Positions 9,463-19,773 of a DNA stretch of 64,000 nt are shown here, in pieces. The notes under the pieces were generated by a model. It saw only the letters and a program-made list of their open reading frames with translations, did not search any database and was not told the origin of the DNA. The stretch is taken from NCBI GenBank assembly GCA_963680875.1, contig OY804578.1:102577689-102641688 (forward strand). The letters are read 5' to 3'. The translations under genes were made by a program, and so were the position numbers. This DNA comes from Bathymodiolus brooksi (lineage: Eukaryota; Mollusca; Bivalvia; Mytilida; Modiolidae). Positions within the stretch are counted from its first letter, which is position 1. Each line of letters begins with the position of its first letter.

Positions 9463-9999
9463 CGTAGGCAACAAGAAGACTACTGAGTAAGATAATTAGA
9501 GACACCCTATAATTGTAACGACAAAAATGATGGCATGTGTATTCTCTCTAATCATGCCTTTACCTCAATGAATCGGTGTAGACGATGCTATGATCATTTT
9601 CATTACTAGTATATATCACCTATATCCTCCATGATATTTCACCACTATTTATGCAACAGCCGTTGGGAATGCATCACTGTCGCTCGAAAATATGTTCACT
9701 ACCCAATCCCAAACTACATTCATGTTTAGAAAACCATGTAGACATCATAATTCAAATAAATACTACAAGCTTATAGCCTTCGCGAGGGCCGGTTGCGGAT
9801 GGACATTTACGACAAAAGAGAGATAATAATATCACATTTTCTATTGAACATTTTCAATTTAAATGTAGCAACATTCCAGCACCATCTGCATATGGAGTAT
9901 ATATTTCTCAGTTTATGCTATATTCCAGAGCTTGTGGTTCATGTCATGTTTTCCGTGATAGATGCTTGCTGCTAACAAGAAAGTTACTGAACCGTGGTT
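9463..9999. other. No gene seen
   Basis: AT-rich sequence. One open frame of 60 codons (9793-9975) has no recognisable motif, coding bias or splice context, so I do not call it. Confidence 0.5.
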
Positions 10000-10300
10000 T
10001 TCTAGTGGTTAAGTAGACGTCATCACTTAGAAAGTTATGCGGTCGTCATCATGACTTGGTTAACCAAATATATGTGTCACAAATAACTTGTCACCTAGTT
10101 TTCAAAAAGAGTAATACGACGGGCGTCATTATTGGAGCAGGAACTGTTCCTTCTCCCGGATCATCAGGGATATAATGGGTTCCTTTTTCTGCATTCTTAC
10201 TCCGATGAAGGTCTTTGTGGTACACACTTCGGCCTTCGCTTGAGTACCCATGGGGGAAAAATCCCGTTATGTCCGATACGAGACATTTCATTTATTTCAA
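10000..10300 (+). mobile_element. Probable fragment of a common bivalve dispersed repeat
   Basis: The stretch containing GTGGTTAAGTAGACGTCATC, GACTTGGTTAACCAAAT, TGTCACAAATAACTTGTCAC, AGTAATACGACGGGCGTCAT and GGAGCAGGA resembles, from memory, a very abundant non-coding repeat of mussel genomes. Open frames on both strands (10091-10291 minus, 10132-10359 plus) overlap fully, and neither has domain support. I treat them as by-products of the repeat. Confidence 0.4.
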
Positions 10301-12057
10301 TAATACTGTATCTTATACTTGTACGTCAAGTCAAATACGTGACAATCATTGGGTACTAAGTCAATACGTGACACTGCAGTGATTGAACACCAAGTCAATA
10401 ATTGTATCTGACCAATTTCGCTGTCTTTGTTAAATATTAGACCATTATTTATGTTTATAAAGTCATTTATTACTTTGCATTGTTGCCTTTTTATTAATGA
10501 CATGGAAGTAATTGAAGAATGTAAAATGTTTTAGAATAATATAACAAATTTGAATTTCGATTACGAACAAAATATTGCGTCCTTTATTTGTATCTGAAAT
10601 TGAGTCATCTGACAAAGATAATTTTTAATATAGTACGTGTATGCTAATTTTCAAACAATTGAGCTAGATTTGAGAATCTTTAAAAATGGAAAAAATGTCC
10701 ACACTGTATCACGTCCATAGTGTTTAACTTTATTTTTTGTAATATTTAGTTGTTAGATTGGTGTTGAATTTTTTTATAATATATATTCGTCTGTTCCATT
10801 TTGAATAATTAAAAGTATGCTAATGAAAAGTTATTAATGACCATGAAGACTATCTTGCACGATTATTTTATGAATATTCAAAGTAAGTTTGGGTTAATGT
10901 GGCCCAGCTGTTTAAGGAAAAACATTCTCAAATGAATTTTGGACAACTTACACTAAATTTACATATTTTTCGATGAATCGGCAAAATTGCAAGTTTCACA
11001 GTAATCAACAAATTATTATCGTATATCTATCTATTGCTTAAATTGTAATTCATTAAAAAAGGAGTTTTGTTTCAGTAATGACGGGATCTTTGAACACAGT
11101 GCTTGAAAATGACCATCCGAACATCAGTTTTGTGAAGTTTGGTTCAATTTGATCCAGTGGATTTATTGATGATTTCCAAATTCACTTTGGTCAAATTAGT
11201 CTTCATTTACACATTATGTATCCACTCACAAAATTGACTAGTGGTGAACATATTAACTTTGATTGATTGTTTGATTGGTGCTTAATCCCATCTGTAAAAG
11301 TGTTTCAGCTATATCGAGGATATGAATAAATTATATAAATCAATTTCCATATAACTAGAAGGACTTTAGAAATAAGACTATTGTGTATAATACAATCAAG
11401 ATATATAGAGAAATATGAGAAGTAAAATGCTAGAGAATTTCTAATATTACTTCTAACTGTGGTGCCCTTGTTTAAATTGTGCAAGTAATGATGATTTTAC
11501 TTTTGAATTTAATATAATAGGTTCTTTTAAAATCCTTGAGTTTGATGAATGCTGTAAATATTGAATTTTATGTCGTTTTCTTTTAAGCTATTACTGAACT
11601 GTTCATCATAATTATATAAAGGCTGGATGGATATTGTGTTTGTTATTGTATCCTGCAATCAGTACATCTGCTGTACAAATATGATATGTGAATACATTTT
11701 TGCTTTATTCGTAGGACACGAATAAACGTTTTAAGCCTACGAATAAATTGTTAAGCCCTGCCTATCGATTCCGAAACTACTTTTTTGTATGTTTCTGCTT
11801 TCCTGAGAAGGAGGTACAATATGAACCGTAACCAATGTCAATAATCGGCCTTCGTCATTTTCTAATAAATGTTTTCATTCTCGCTACTAAATACAAACCG
11901 ACAAAATGAAAATAAAATGAACATAATAATTTTAAAATTCCATTATTTTTTATACATATTTTACGATAAAAAAAAATCCTAAGCAAAACAAAAATCTTAA
12001 GCAATTCCGTCTGCAGGGCGCTGTTTGCAGACGACCCAACTTACAGACCAAAGTAAA
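10301..12057. other. AT-rich intergenic DNA, no gene seen
   Basis: No coding frame, RNA gene or terminator can be supported. It holds one half of a direct repeat at 11504-11650, described separately. Confidence 0.5.
11504..11650 (+). repeat. Direct repeat upstream of the recombinase relic
   Basis: About 80% identical by eye to 15812-15955 in the same orientation. Shared landmarks are TGAATTTAAT, GATGAATGCTGTAAATATTG, AAGCTATTA.TGAACTGT and AATATTGTGTTT. The two copies lie about 4.3 kb apart and bracket the Crypton-type relic. Confidence 0.75.
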
Positions 12058-12918
12058 ATGTCAGACTTTAACGAGGAAGTGTGACACTTTAAATTAGAAT
12101 GGTCACAACTACTGTATCCATCTGATGATATGAATGATGAGGACTTAAATGACATTCTTATGCAAATTGACATGCCAGAGCCACATGAAAACCTTGTCCT
12201 GGATTCAGAACATTCAATTGTGTCTTTGCCAATGTCTTCATCTCAAACAGAAGTCCTTCTGCCTCTTACAACTCAAAGTTTATTTCATACACGAACTGAC
12301 ACTACAATATTTCCATTAATAAGTAATTTTCAAGATGAAACTCCTTGTCCACCATCTGATGAAAAGAAGTTCCCCAAGAAGTTGATGAAAGTTTGATAGA
12401 CATGTCAGAACATGATATCCAACAGTTCATAGATGGCCAAAAAAACAAGAACATAATGAGAAAGACACTGCGTGATGTGGGCTTGGTTGAACAAATTTCC
12501 GGTTGATTCCTCCAAATGAATTAGACCCGCTCCAGGCCAACTTTCTTTTGACAGTGAGGAAAAAATATGGAGGTGATTTCGAGCCATGCACCTTGCGCTC
12601 TATCATTAGTAGTGTTGACAGGAAGCTCCAACGAACAAAATATGGGCACTCAATCATTGCTAAATTTGGCACAGGAATGAAAGATGTGTCATTCAACTTG
12701 ACACGGGAAGCTTTGAAGGCAAAACAAAAGCAGCTTAAACAACAGGACAAAGGCAATAAACCAAGGAGGGCATGCCCTTTAACAGATGCGGAAATTAACA
12801 TCCTTTACAACAGAAACGTTCTGGGCAGTCAAACACCACAATCTTTACTAAATACACTATGGCTAAATAACTCATTACAGTTTGGTTTGATAGGTGTACA
12901 TGAACATTACAATCTAAG

Positions 12919-14251
12919 GTTAGTACATGCATTTTATTATAAAATGACTTCATCAATGTTCATTTAATTCCCATCAACTACTGCAACGTATCTTCAAGAT
13001 GAAAAATTTAAATAAGAACCCATATTCCTCCTATTACATCAAATCACTTTTATAGATAATTATTTATATTCTGAAGTCTTTATGACACCACAAAATTAGA
13101 CTATATTTGCTTTAACCATTCGGAATAATTGTATTCAGTCACTTCCTCCAATCATGTTGCATCTTGTTTTAGAACATTGTTTCCTTTTGCGAAATTCCAA
13201 CAAGTTTGTATGATTTGTCAGTTGAAACTAGTGTTTTATCTGCTGACATTCTACTGTTGATAAGGATTACATTTTTCTATTTTGTGAAATTCCATTTAAA
13301 ACTTTGATTCACATACCTCCTGTATACAACAACTGATAGTTCTTGAAAAATGTCATTCATTTAATCTGATGTTTATAAAACTTCCATAGGTATTTATGCA
13401 ATTATTTCTTTCATTTAGTCTTTTCACGTATTTCAAACATCAAATGTACACTGTTATACCATTAACTCCGCTATTAATCTGAAAGACAATTTTTAGACAT
13501 TAATATGGCATTGATTATAAATAACAAGAAAAAAAGAACAAAATGCAGACTAAATGAGCAATGTTTGAAAATTCGCATGCTTCAAGCTTTCATAATGCAT
13601 TTTTGTATGATCCGACTCAGAAAATATATTCGCACATTACTGGCCACAGCCAACATTATCATGTAAATATTGTTCATTCCAGAAAAATATATCCCTCACT
13701 CTAATATTTTTCTCACCACAACACTTATGCAATAAAGTCCATAATATTCGTACTAGCTTCTCCTCCTTTATATATAATATACTTACATTGTCGCAAAATA
13801 CATAACTTATTTGTACCAGCTTTAGAAACAGGTAGACAAGTGAGCCTTTGTCTCGCTTTTTAGACTGTTTCACAGCGAGTGCAAATTAATTTAATATTTA
13901 ACGACAATTTACATATATTGTGTTTATCCTGCAATATCAAAAAGTCCAATACACCTGTCAAATTGACAAAAGATACAAAAGATAGCTGAAACAAGCTTCG
14001 TTCAAATTGTTTTCAATTGTGTCTTCTGTGAAATCAACGTGTATGCTGAAACCATTTCATACTGTTGCTCTACACGAATCAGGGACCAAAAATGCTTTAT
14101 TAGGTCAATTACTAAATAACACTGAAGTTTATTAGACCCCCTTTATTAGTACTACAAATCACACTATTGCAGGATACAAATATTAAAAAATCAGGATGTC
14201 AGGACATATTTGCATAAAATGCATGCTAAAATACAGTAATTTCTGTTTCAG
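12919..14251 (+). other. Intron of the recombinase relic
   Basis: GT donor in CTAAG/GTTAGT and AG acceptor in CTGTTTCAG/ATGG. The reading frame and the conserved motif EHYNLR-WGDV are restored exactly across the junction, which is the best support for the two-exon model. The 1,333-bp intron is AT-rich, and the open frames inside it on either strand show no recognisable product. Confidence 0.8.
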
Positions 14252-15034
14252 ATGGGGAGATGTAACTTTAAACACAGCTTCCGATGGTGTGAGATATCTG
14301 CAATTAAATGAAAGGCAAACCAAATCTAGGACCGGAGAAAATCTGTCAGATGTTTGCGAGGTTACACCCAAAATTTATGAAGCTGAAGGTGAAATCCCAG
14401 AAAGGGATCCAATTAAAATATATGAAATATATTCCATAAAGCGTCCTAACAATTTCATTAATGCTGACAACCCATTTTACTTAGCATCGAGAACCATTCC
14501 GCTGGAAGATTCGAAAACAAACATCTGGTTTCTCCGGCAAAAAGTGGGAGAGAGAAAGCTTGCCGGTCTGATGACAGAAAGTGGCAAATTAGACATTAAC
14601 AAAAGATTAACTAGTCACAGTGCCAGGAAATATCTGCTTCAAAAGATAAGAGAACACAATGGGGAGGGGACAGATAGTATGCAAATATCTGGGCATAAAA
14701 ATGTAGCATCAATAAATAATTACTCTAATAAGAGTGAAAAAAAACACAAGCAAATATCAAAAATTCTCAGCAACACCGAGACTACATGTAATAGAAATGC
14801 TTTGGTACCAGTTGTCAGCAACTTACCTCGTACAACTTCAACATGCACAAATTCTGCAGCCAGTAGCACTTCTGATGTTTCGTGTCGAAGTAATCCAAAT
14901 GTTTCTTCCTATTGTGCCAATGCAAATAGGTCAAGCGAAATTAGTTCTATGTTTTACGGGGAAGTCCTCCATGTCAACACACTGATTGTGTACACAAAAC
15001 CTCATAGCTGAGCCTTGTATTGTTTGACAGCGTT

Positions 15035-15040
15035 AATAAA
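15035..15040 (+). terminator. AATAAA poly(A) signal
   Basis: Canonical AATAAA 24 bases after the stop codon of the recombinase relic. The position is consistent with a very short 3' UTR. Confidence 0.6.
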
Positions 15041-15494
15041 TACATTTCTGTGAATCAGTTCAGTTTGTTGAAATAGATGATTAATCTTTCTGTTTTCTCT
15101 ACTCTGCCTAGGTTACTTAAAACTTGCTCGAATCGTCGATGTGTAATGTTTACAATCTGTGCACATTTATGAGCGTCGTACAAACACATGTGACGTATGC
15201 GATATAAATTAATGTGTTTTCATATCTATGAAAAACATATTAAATATATATATTTCAGGTTCTAAGCTATCAATTTTCTATATAGATTTTCATCTTAATC
15301 AATAAATCTTCATTTAAATGAAATTATTTCACTTCCTTTTGAGAACTATTTATTTGCGAATTGTTGTCGGTAAAAAAAATCTGGTATTTTACTACGCCAA
15401 ATAGTGAGGATTACGTTGGGATATATAATGCATGACAAAAAATACATTTTTAAGAGATAAAATTATTTTTTAGGACATCGTGGATTGCAGGATA

Positions 15495-15645
15495 AATACA
15501 ATATTGGTCTATTGATGGTAAACATATAATTTATTTGACTCGGCGCGAAACGAGGAGAAAGAATCGCTAAAATTCTTTCACCCCGTTTCTCAGCCTCGTC
15601 AAATAAATTCTATATTTACCATCAATAGACCAATATTGTATATGT
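15495..15645. repeat. ~150-bp near-perfect palindrome (foldback)
   Basis: 15497-15566 is the reverse complement of 15571-15642 with few mismatches. The outer arms contain CAATATTGGTCTATTGATGG and its complement. The inner arms contain GAAACGAGGAGAAAGAAT against ATTCTTTCACCCCGTTTC. The loop is only a few bases (near 15567-15570). Such GC-cored foldbacks are typical of palindromic non-autonomous DNA elements. No coding content. Confidence 0.85.
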
Positions 15646-15730
15646 ATTTGTAAAAATGTCACATTCGATTGTACTTTAAATGAATAAATTAACATAAGAA
15701 TGGGTAGATATACTTTCCCACAGTATTAAT
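15645..15730 (+). repeat. Local direct repeat, copy 1
   Basis: GTATTTGTAAAAATG, AATAAATTAAC, AATGGGTA.ATA and CCCACAGT recur in the same order at 15950-16055. The repeat flanks the 15812-15955 segment. Confidence 0.6.
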
Positions 15731-15811
15731 ATTACTTATATGGGTGGTTCCTTTGTTATCAAAATGATTAATTTGTACAGACATAAGGTCAAATGGTGAT
15801 GATTATACTTG

Positions 15812-15955
15812 TGAATTTAATGAATTGAGTTTTAAAAGCATTGCGTTCGATGAATGCTGTAAATATTGAATTTCATATTGTTTTGTTCTAAGCTATTATT
15901 GAACTGTGCATCGTGTGTCTTTTAAGGCTCGATGAATATTGTGTTTATTGTTGTA
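15812..15955 (+). repeat. Direct repeat downstream of the recombinase relic
   Basis: Mate of 11504-11650, same orientation, about 80% identity by eye with small indels. See that entry. Confidence 0.75.
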
Positions 15956-16055
15956 TTTGTAAAAATGCCAAATCAGATTGCATTTTAGATTAATAAATTA
16001 ACCAACTAATAATAACAAAGGAATGGGTAAATAGATATACTGTCCCACAGTGTTG
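15950..16055 (+). repeat. Local direct repeat, copy 2
   Basis: Second copy of 15645-15730, with an extra AT-rich insertion (near 15998-16018). Together the two copies show that this flank has undergone tandem duplication. Confidence 0.6.
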
Positions 16056-16499
16056 ACAGTGTTTGAATTATTTAAATCATACAAGTGTGACAAAACTTCC
16101 TGGTTTATTATCGTCTAGACCACATATAGGCCTCATTATATATACTAAACAGCCAAACAGCGCCGTTTTTCAAATTTTGCAAAAACTCCTTCTAAGAACT
16201 AAATTGGTGTGTTAGTTTGTGTGGATCACGTAAATTATCTATATAATTATTCCTCATTACATTTTTTGAAACATTTTATGGTTAACCTCGTACTTTACCT
16301 GAGGCAAATATATTAGGTCCCAATATGGTTGTGTTTAAAAACATGAAAAATTCGTGCAAATCCTACTGAACTTTTCTTATTTAAGACGCACAAAATTCAC
16401 AGATTGTCAGTACCACTATTGAATGACATACGAATGCTACGACTCGGGCTTGAACAACGAGAACAAGCTATATGCAGATTGAATGCTAGGCAACGGCAT

Positions 16500-17000
16500 T
16501 ATTCATTTATCTATAATGTACATAAAGGTTAGAGAAGCCCGAAAGGGGAAAGAATGGACAATTCATAGTAACTGACAATATTTGATAGACAAGAAACAGG
16601 ACAAAGACAAACAAAACAAAAAACAAAACAAACAAAATACCAACCCAGAAAACTAAAAAGATGAGCAACGCGGACCCCACAAAAAACCGAGGGTGAACCC
16701 AGACGGCCTCGAAGGCCAAACATTGTATGCCTCTTATAAGTCACCGTCTATGTTAACCATCTAGTCAATATGCGTTGGAAACCACTATGTACAAATAAAT
16801 ACAAATAACGTTTTTGTAAGGAAGTCACAGAGGATATATAAACACTGCACCCAGAACGTAAAGGCACGTGATAGGACAGTGCTGTACATCACTATGCGAA
16901 AACATGCACACGAAAAATACAAGAAGACATGAACCCTCCTACAAACAAATGGAGGTAAAGACGAACCGAACCAAAGTATATGTGAATGCTACTACGCAAC
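16500..17000 (-). mobile_element. Probable dispersed repeat, minus strand
   Basis: On the minus strand, 16500-16640 has a T-rich, G-punctuated stretch followed by TATTGTCAGTTACTATGAATTG and CTTTCCCCTTTCGGG. From memory this is typical of the 3' tail of an abundant bivalve repeat, and it is distantly like the satellite monomer. 16850-16960 shares segments with 2.8-3.2 kb. Two overlapping minus-strand open frames (16507-16744) have the low-complexity Phe/Val/Leu composition expected from translating this tail, so I do not call them genes. Confidence 0.45.
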
Positions 17001-17017
17001 AGTGTCAATGACTTAAA

Positions 17018-17640
17018 GTGGTCTTCCTAGAGTTTCGGTGCCATCTCAGGATGGACACATCCTTCAACAACATATGAACAATCGATTCACTAGAGCCACG
17101 CAAACAGCACGACAGACAACTGACAACCACCAGAGACCAATTAGTGATGACATTGTCCGACGTCAATTGGTCACCAACAACACCAAATGTTGTAGCCCGA
17201 CCATAGAACCCATTCGTACAATTTGCTATCGTCAAGAACGTCTACAGTGGGATATGTAACGTCAAAACTGACGTAACTAACATTGGAGGAATAGCATCAC
17301 AGAGGAAAGTCGATGTTGCATTTTCATCACAGATGAGTGAAACGGTGTCGGCGAAGGCGTGGTGAAAGCCATGTTGTTCAATCCATCACGGACCGAGAAT
17401 CAGAGAGCGGACCAAGCACGGTGATGTGGAGTGGAATCGGTCTAAGATTCAAAGTTGGACCTGTTATTATATGGCATGCTCTTAGTCCGTGCTTAAGACT
17501 GATTGAACATCTGTGAGATGATATTCAAAGCTTAACGTGTTGCATTCTTACTGAGGCTTTGGGCTCGTATTCCGTGCATTTATCAGCTACCGCATTTGTT
17601 CAATGTATAGAAGATATGTAGGAAATACACGATCCTCATC
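17018..17640 (+). pseudogene. Tc1/mariner-type transposase, decayed with internal deletion
   Basis: From 17018 the frame reads SGLPRVSVPSQDGHI, then NNRFTRATQTARQTT, ISDDIVRRQLV and CYRQERLQWDM, stopping at 17257-17259. This is the helix-turn-helix half of a Tc1-like transposase. Downstream in other frames are FITDE (near 17324-17338, the first catalytic Asp) and RRRRGESHVVQSITDRES followed by GPSTVMWSGIGLRFKVGPVI (17350-17474). Directly after comes WHALSPCLRLIEHL-stop-DDIQS (17477-17532), matching the WPALSPDLSPIEHLWD family motif, and then LLRLWARIP (17549 on). The segment with the second catalytic Asp is missing, presumably deleted. The Asp of the PDLSP motif is Cys, and the Trp codon is TGA. 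With stops and frameshifts it cannot be active. Terminal inverted repeats were not identified. Confidence 0.8.
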
Positions 17641-18935
17641 TCTGCTAAAATATGTAATGTTTTGTTGACAAAGATATCCGAAAAAAACATTTTAGAAAAT
17701 AGTTATGTTTAGAAATCGGCTTGAAATGGCTTTCTGATATTTATTATTAAAATTGCTATGCATCAAAATATAGTGTATTAATACCTTAATTTATCTGATA
17801 TTTTGTTGTTGTTCAGTATAGATATATTATTCCCATAACAGTAAATTTGGCTAATGAATTTTATATTGATATGTAACCTAAGAAATTTAATTCTTTAACC
17901 TGAATGTTATTTACAAATCATATGTTTTTTCCACCGGGGGTCGGGGGAGGGGATTACATCAGGTAAAATTGGATACTGTGGTGCCGTTGGGTTTATAACT
18001 CCCTTTTCATATATTCCCTCGACATGAAAACCGTACCCATTCATTTGTTAAATTACAGACAATAGTTACAGATTAATTTGTGTCGTCAAAAATGAAGCTT
18101 CACGGACTTGTGGAAATATGACCTATTGATATACGATAGCATAATAATTCTCACACATTGATATATTGAAGTGGACATTTTCGACCCAACCATGTGTTGG
18201 AAGCTGCAAAATCGACCCATTCCAGCGGCACCTTTATATAGAAAGTGATACATTTGCACCCCCCTTCTGTCTTCTGTCCTCTGTGCGTTTGTCGCGGAGG
18301 TAACTAAGTTTTCCCTCTCTGTTGGTGGCAATACAATGGATATTCCATTGTAAATTAAAGTTCTAAGCTAGGTTAAACGTAATTTGTTTAGCACTAGTCT
18401 TTGAATTGCAAAATTCGGATTAAATGTTCTTGCATGGAGTTGAAACGAGGGTAAAATGTCATACTGAGCATGTCTCTATTCTATAAATAACCACCATATA
18501 ACTATAAGATTTTGGCGATATCATTTCCATTTAAATGAATACGGATCTATGCATATGTTTAAGGTGAGGTTTTAAATTTGCTTCAACTTTTTTTTATTAG
18601 ATTTCGTTACTATCTTAGCTGCAAGCACTATGACTAGGACATTAAAGACATAATAATAAATCAGATTATATATTTGCAGCACCCCATGTGAGGGAAATTC
18701 CGTTCTGTCAAACTGGGTGGAAATATATCATAGAAACGTCGAGCAGTTTAAAACTAGAAGTACATTTTGAATGTAAATGTAAATGTTAAGCACTAAAATT
18801 AAGTCATATGTGGACGTCATATTATATTATGGTTCTGTCGTCGTCCATAAGCTAAATGAATGACTGTCGTACGACAACTAAAAAGTTGTAGTTGATTGAT
18901 CCTTCTGAATTATAACCACAATATATATTTATTGG
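17641..18935. other. No gene seen; one G-rich patch
   Basis: AT-rich DNA except for a G-rich patch at 17935-17953 (G5, G5 and G4 runs). A minus-strand open frame (18086-18331) has ordinary composition, but no family, start context or splice signals that I can support. Confidence 0.45.
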
Positions 18936-19110
18936 GAGTGGATGTGATCGAGTGGTCTAGGGAGCTGGTCGTAAGGCTAAGTGAACGGTGCTGCAGTGTA
19001 TCAATGGTGTGAGTTCAAATCCCGTCGAGGGAAGAATAAAAATTTGACAGCTCTAAAATCTAATTCTAACACGGTTTGGTTTAATTTTCAGACGTGTATA
19101 TATATAATTT
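18936..19110 (+). mobile_element. tRNA-derived SINE
   Basis: The head has a pol III A-box-like TGATCGAGTGG (18945-18955) and a B-box GAGTTCAAATCCCG (19011-19024), at a spacing typical of tRNA-type promoters. GATCGAGTGGTCTAG resembles a Ser/Leu-type D-arm. The body (GACAGCTCTAA, then AACACGG, then GACGTGTATATATATA) matches my memory of a widespread molluscan SINE body. No intact cloverleaf is formed, so it is a retroposon rather than a tRNA gene. Confidence 0.65.
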
Positions 19111-19773
19111 TGATATTAACCCCTGATAACGGAAGCAACTACTACCGATGTAATAGTGACTACGTCCATTGTATACTAAGTTTTACTAACCTACAACACA
19201 TATAATAAAAGCAAAAATATGTAGAACAAAATGGTCATAGTATGAAATTAGTATGTCAATATAAGTAGACCATTGATAGTCTCCATACGGTAATACATAC
19301 GATAAAAAGCATCATAAGAGTTTGCGGGTTATTGATATTGGTATATTATTTCAACACGGCGTCTAAATGGAGCCCACATTCCTAAATTTATGATATTTAG
19401 AAAGAATATTCAACACTTGACAGTTTAATTTAATTTCATATCTTTTGTTATCACTTGCACGTCTCAGTATGTCATTTAACGAGTGTCAACACATCAGTGT
19501 CATGCAATATGGTATACATTGTGAAGGTAGAGCAATGTGGATACCTAATCCAAGTAAAGATGCATAAAATGACACACCGCCATGACAGTTCTAACGTCAT
19601 GTTTGCAAATGTTTCCAAATTTATCATGAGTTTCTTCGGTGCTAAGATATTAACCTTTTATTATATTTTTTTTGTCAGCGAAAGTGATACAATCCTAACA
19701 TCTGGAAAGACTTCGTGCATCTTCTTAAGGTGCAACATAAGTAGTCAGGGATGGCTTGGTCCAGTCTTCCACC
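19111..19773. other. No gene seen upstream of the Ig-type exon
   Basis: AT-rich DNA. An open frame at 19455-19811 runs into the signal-peptide exon in a different frame and has no recognisable features. A promoter for the Ig-type gene could lie here, but no TATA or other element is convincing. Confidence 0.4.

Larger units (their letters stand above)
12058..15040 (+). pseudogene. Crypton-type (DUF3504) tyrosine recombinase, two exons, decayed
   Basis: This resembles the eukaryotic tyrosine recombinases of Crypton transposons and their host derivatives (ZMYM2/QRICH1-type DUF3504). Exon 1 starts at a plausible ATG (12058), with an in-frame TGA at 12082-12084. The acidic N-terminus continues to about 12366. 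A one-base shift then leads into HDIQQFIDGQKNKN (12408 on), and a second shift near 12500 into NELDPLQANFLLTVRKKYGG and the helical core-binding part. Exon 1 ends at 12918. The GT...AG intron is 12919-14251, and the split codon AG/A gives Arg before Trp-Gly-Asp-Val. Exon 2 carries the catalytic half: Lys in TKSRTG, HSAR (14616-14627), GHK (14691-14699) and the Tyr nucleophile (14721-14723). The first catalytic Arg, expected in FGLRG, is Ile (ATA, 12890-12892). The stop is at 15009-15011 and AATAAA at 15035-15040. With three lesions and the lost Arg it should be inactive. Confidence 0.75.

Noticed and set aside
10091..10359. Overlapping plus- and minus-strand open frames
   Set aside because: Both lie in or beside a probable dispersed repeat, and neither shows a domain or splice context.
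12427..12801. Minus-strand open frame opposite the recombinase exon
   Set aside because: Shadow of the well-supported plus-strand recombinase exon 1.
14734..14985. Alternative-frame open stretch in recombinase exon 2
   Set aside because: Overlaps the motif-bearing frame and has no features of its own.
16507..16744. Two overlapping minus-strand hydrophobic open frames
   Set aside because: Phe/Val/Leu runs come from a T-rich repeat tail. The stretch resembles a dispersed repeat and has no gene structure.
18086..18331. 81-codon minus-strand open frame
   Set aside because: No recognisable family, initiation context or neighbouring exons. Chance length for AT-rich DNA.
18936..19029. Functional tRNA gene
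   Set aside because: A- and B-box-like motifs are present, but no full cloverleaf or acceptor stem forms and a SINE body follows.
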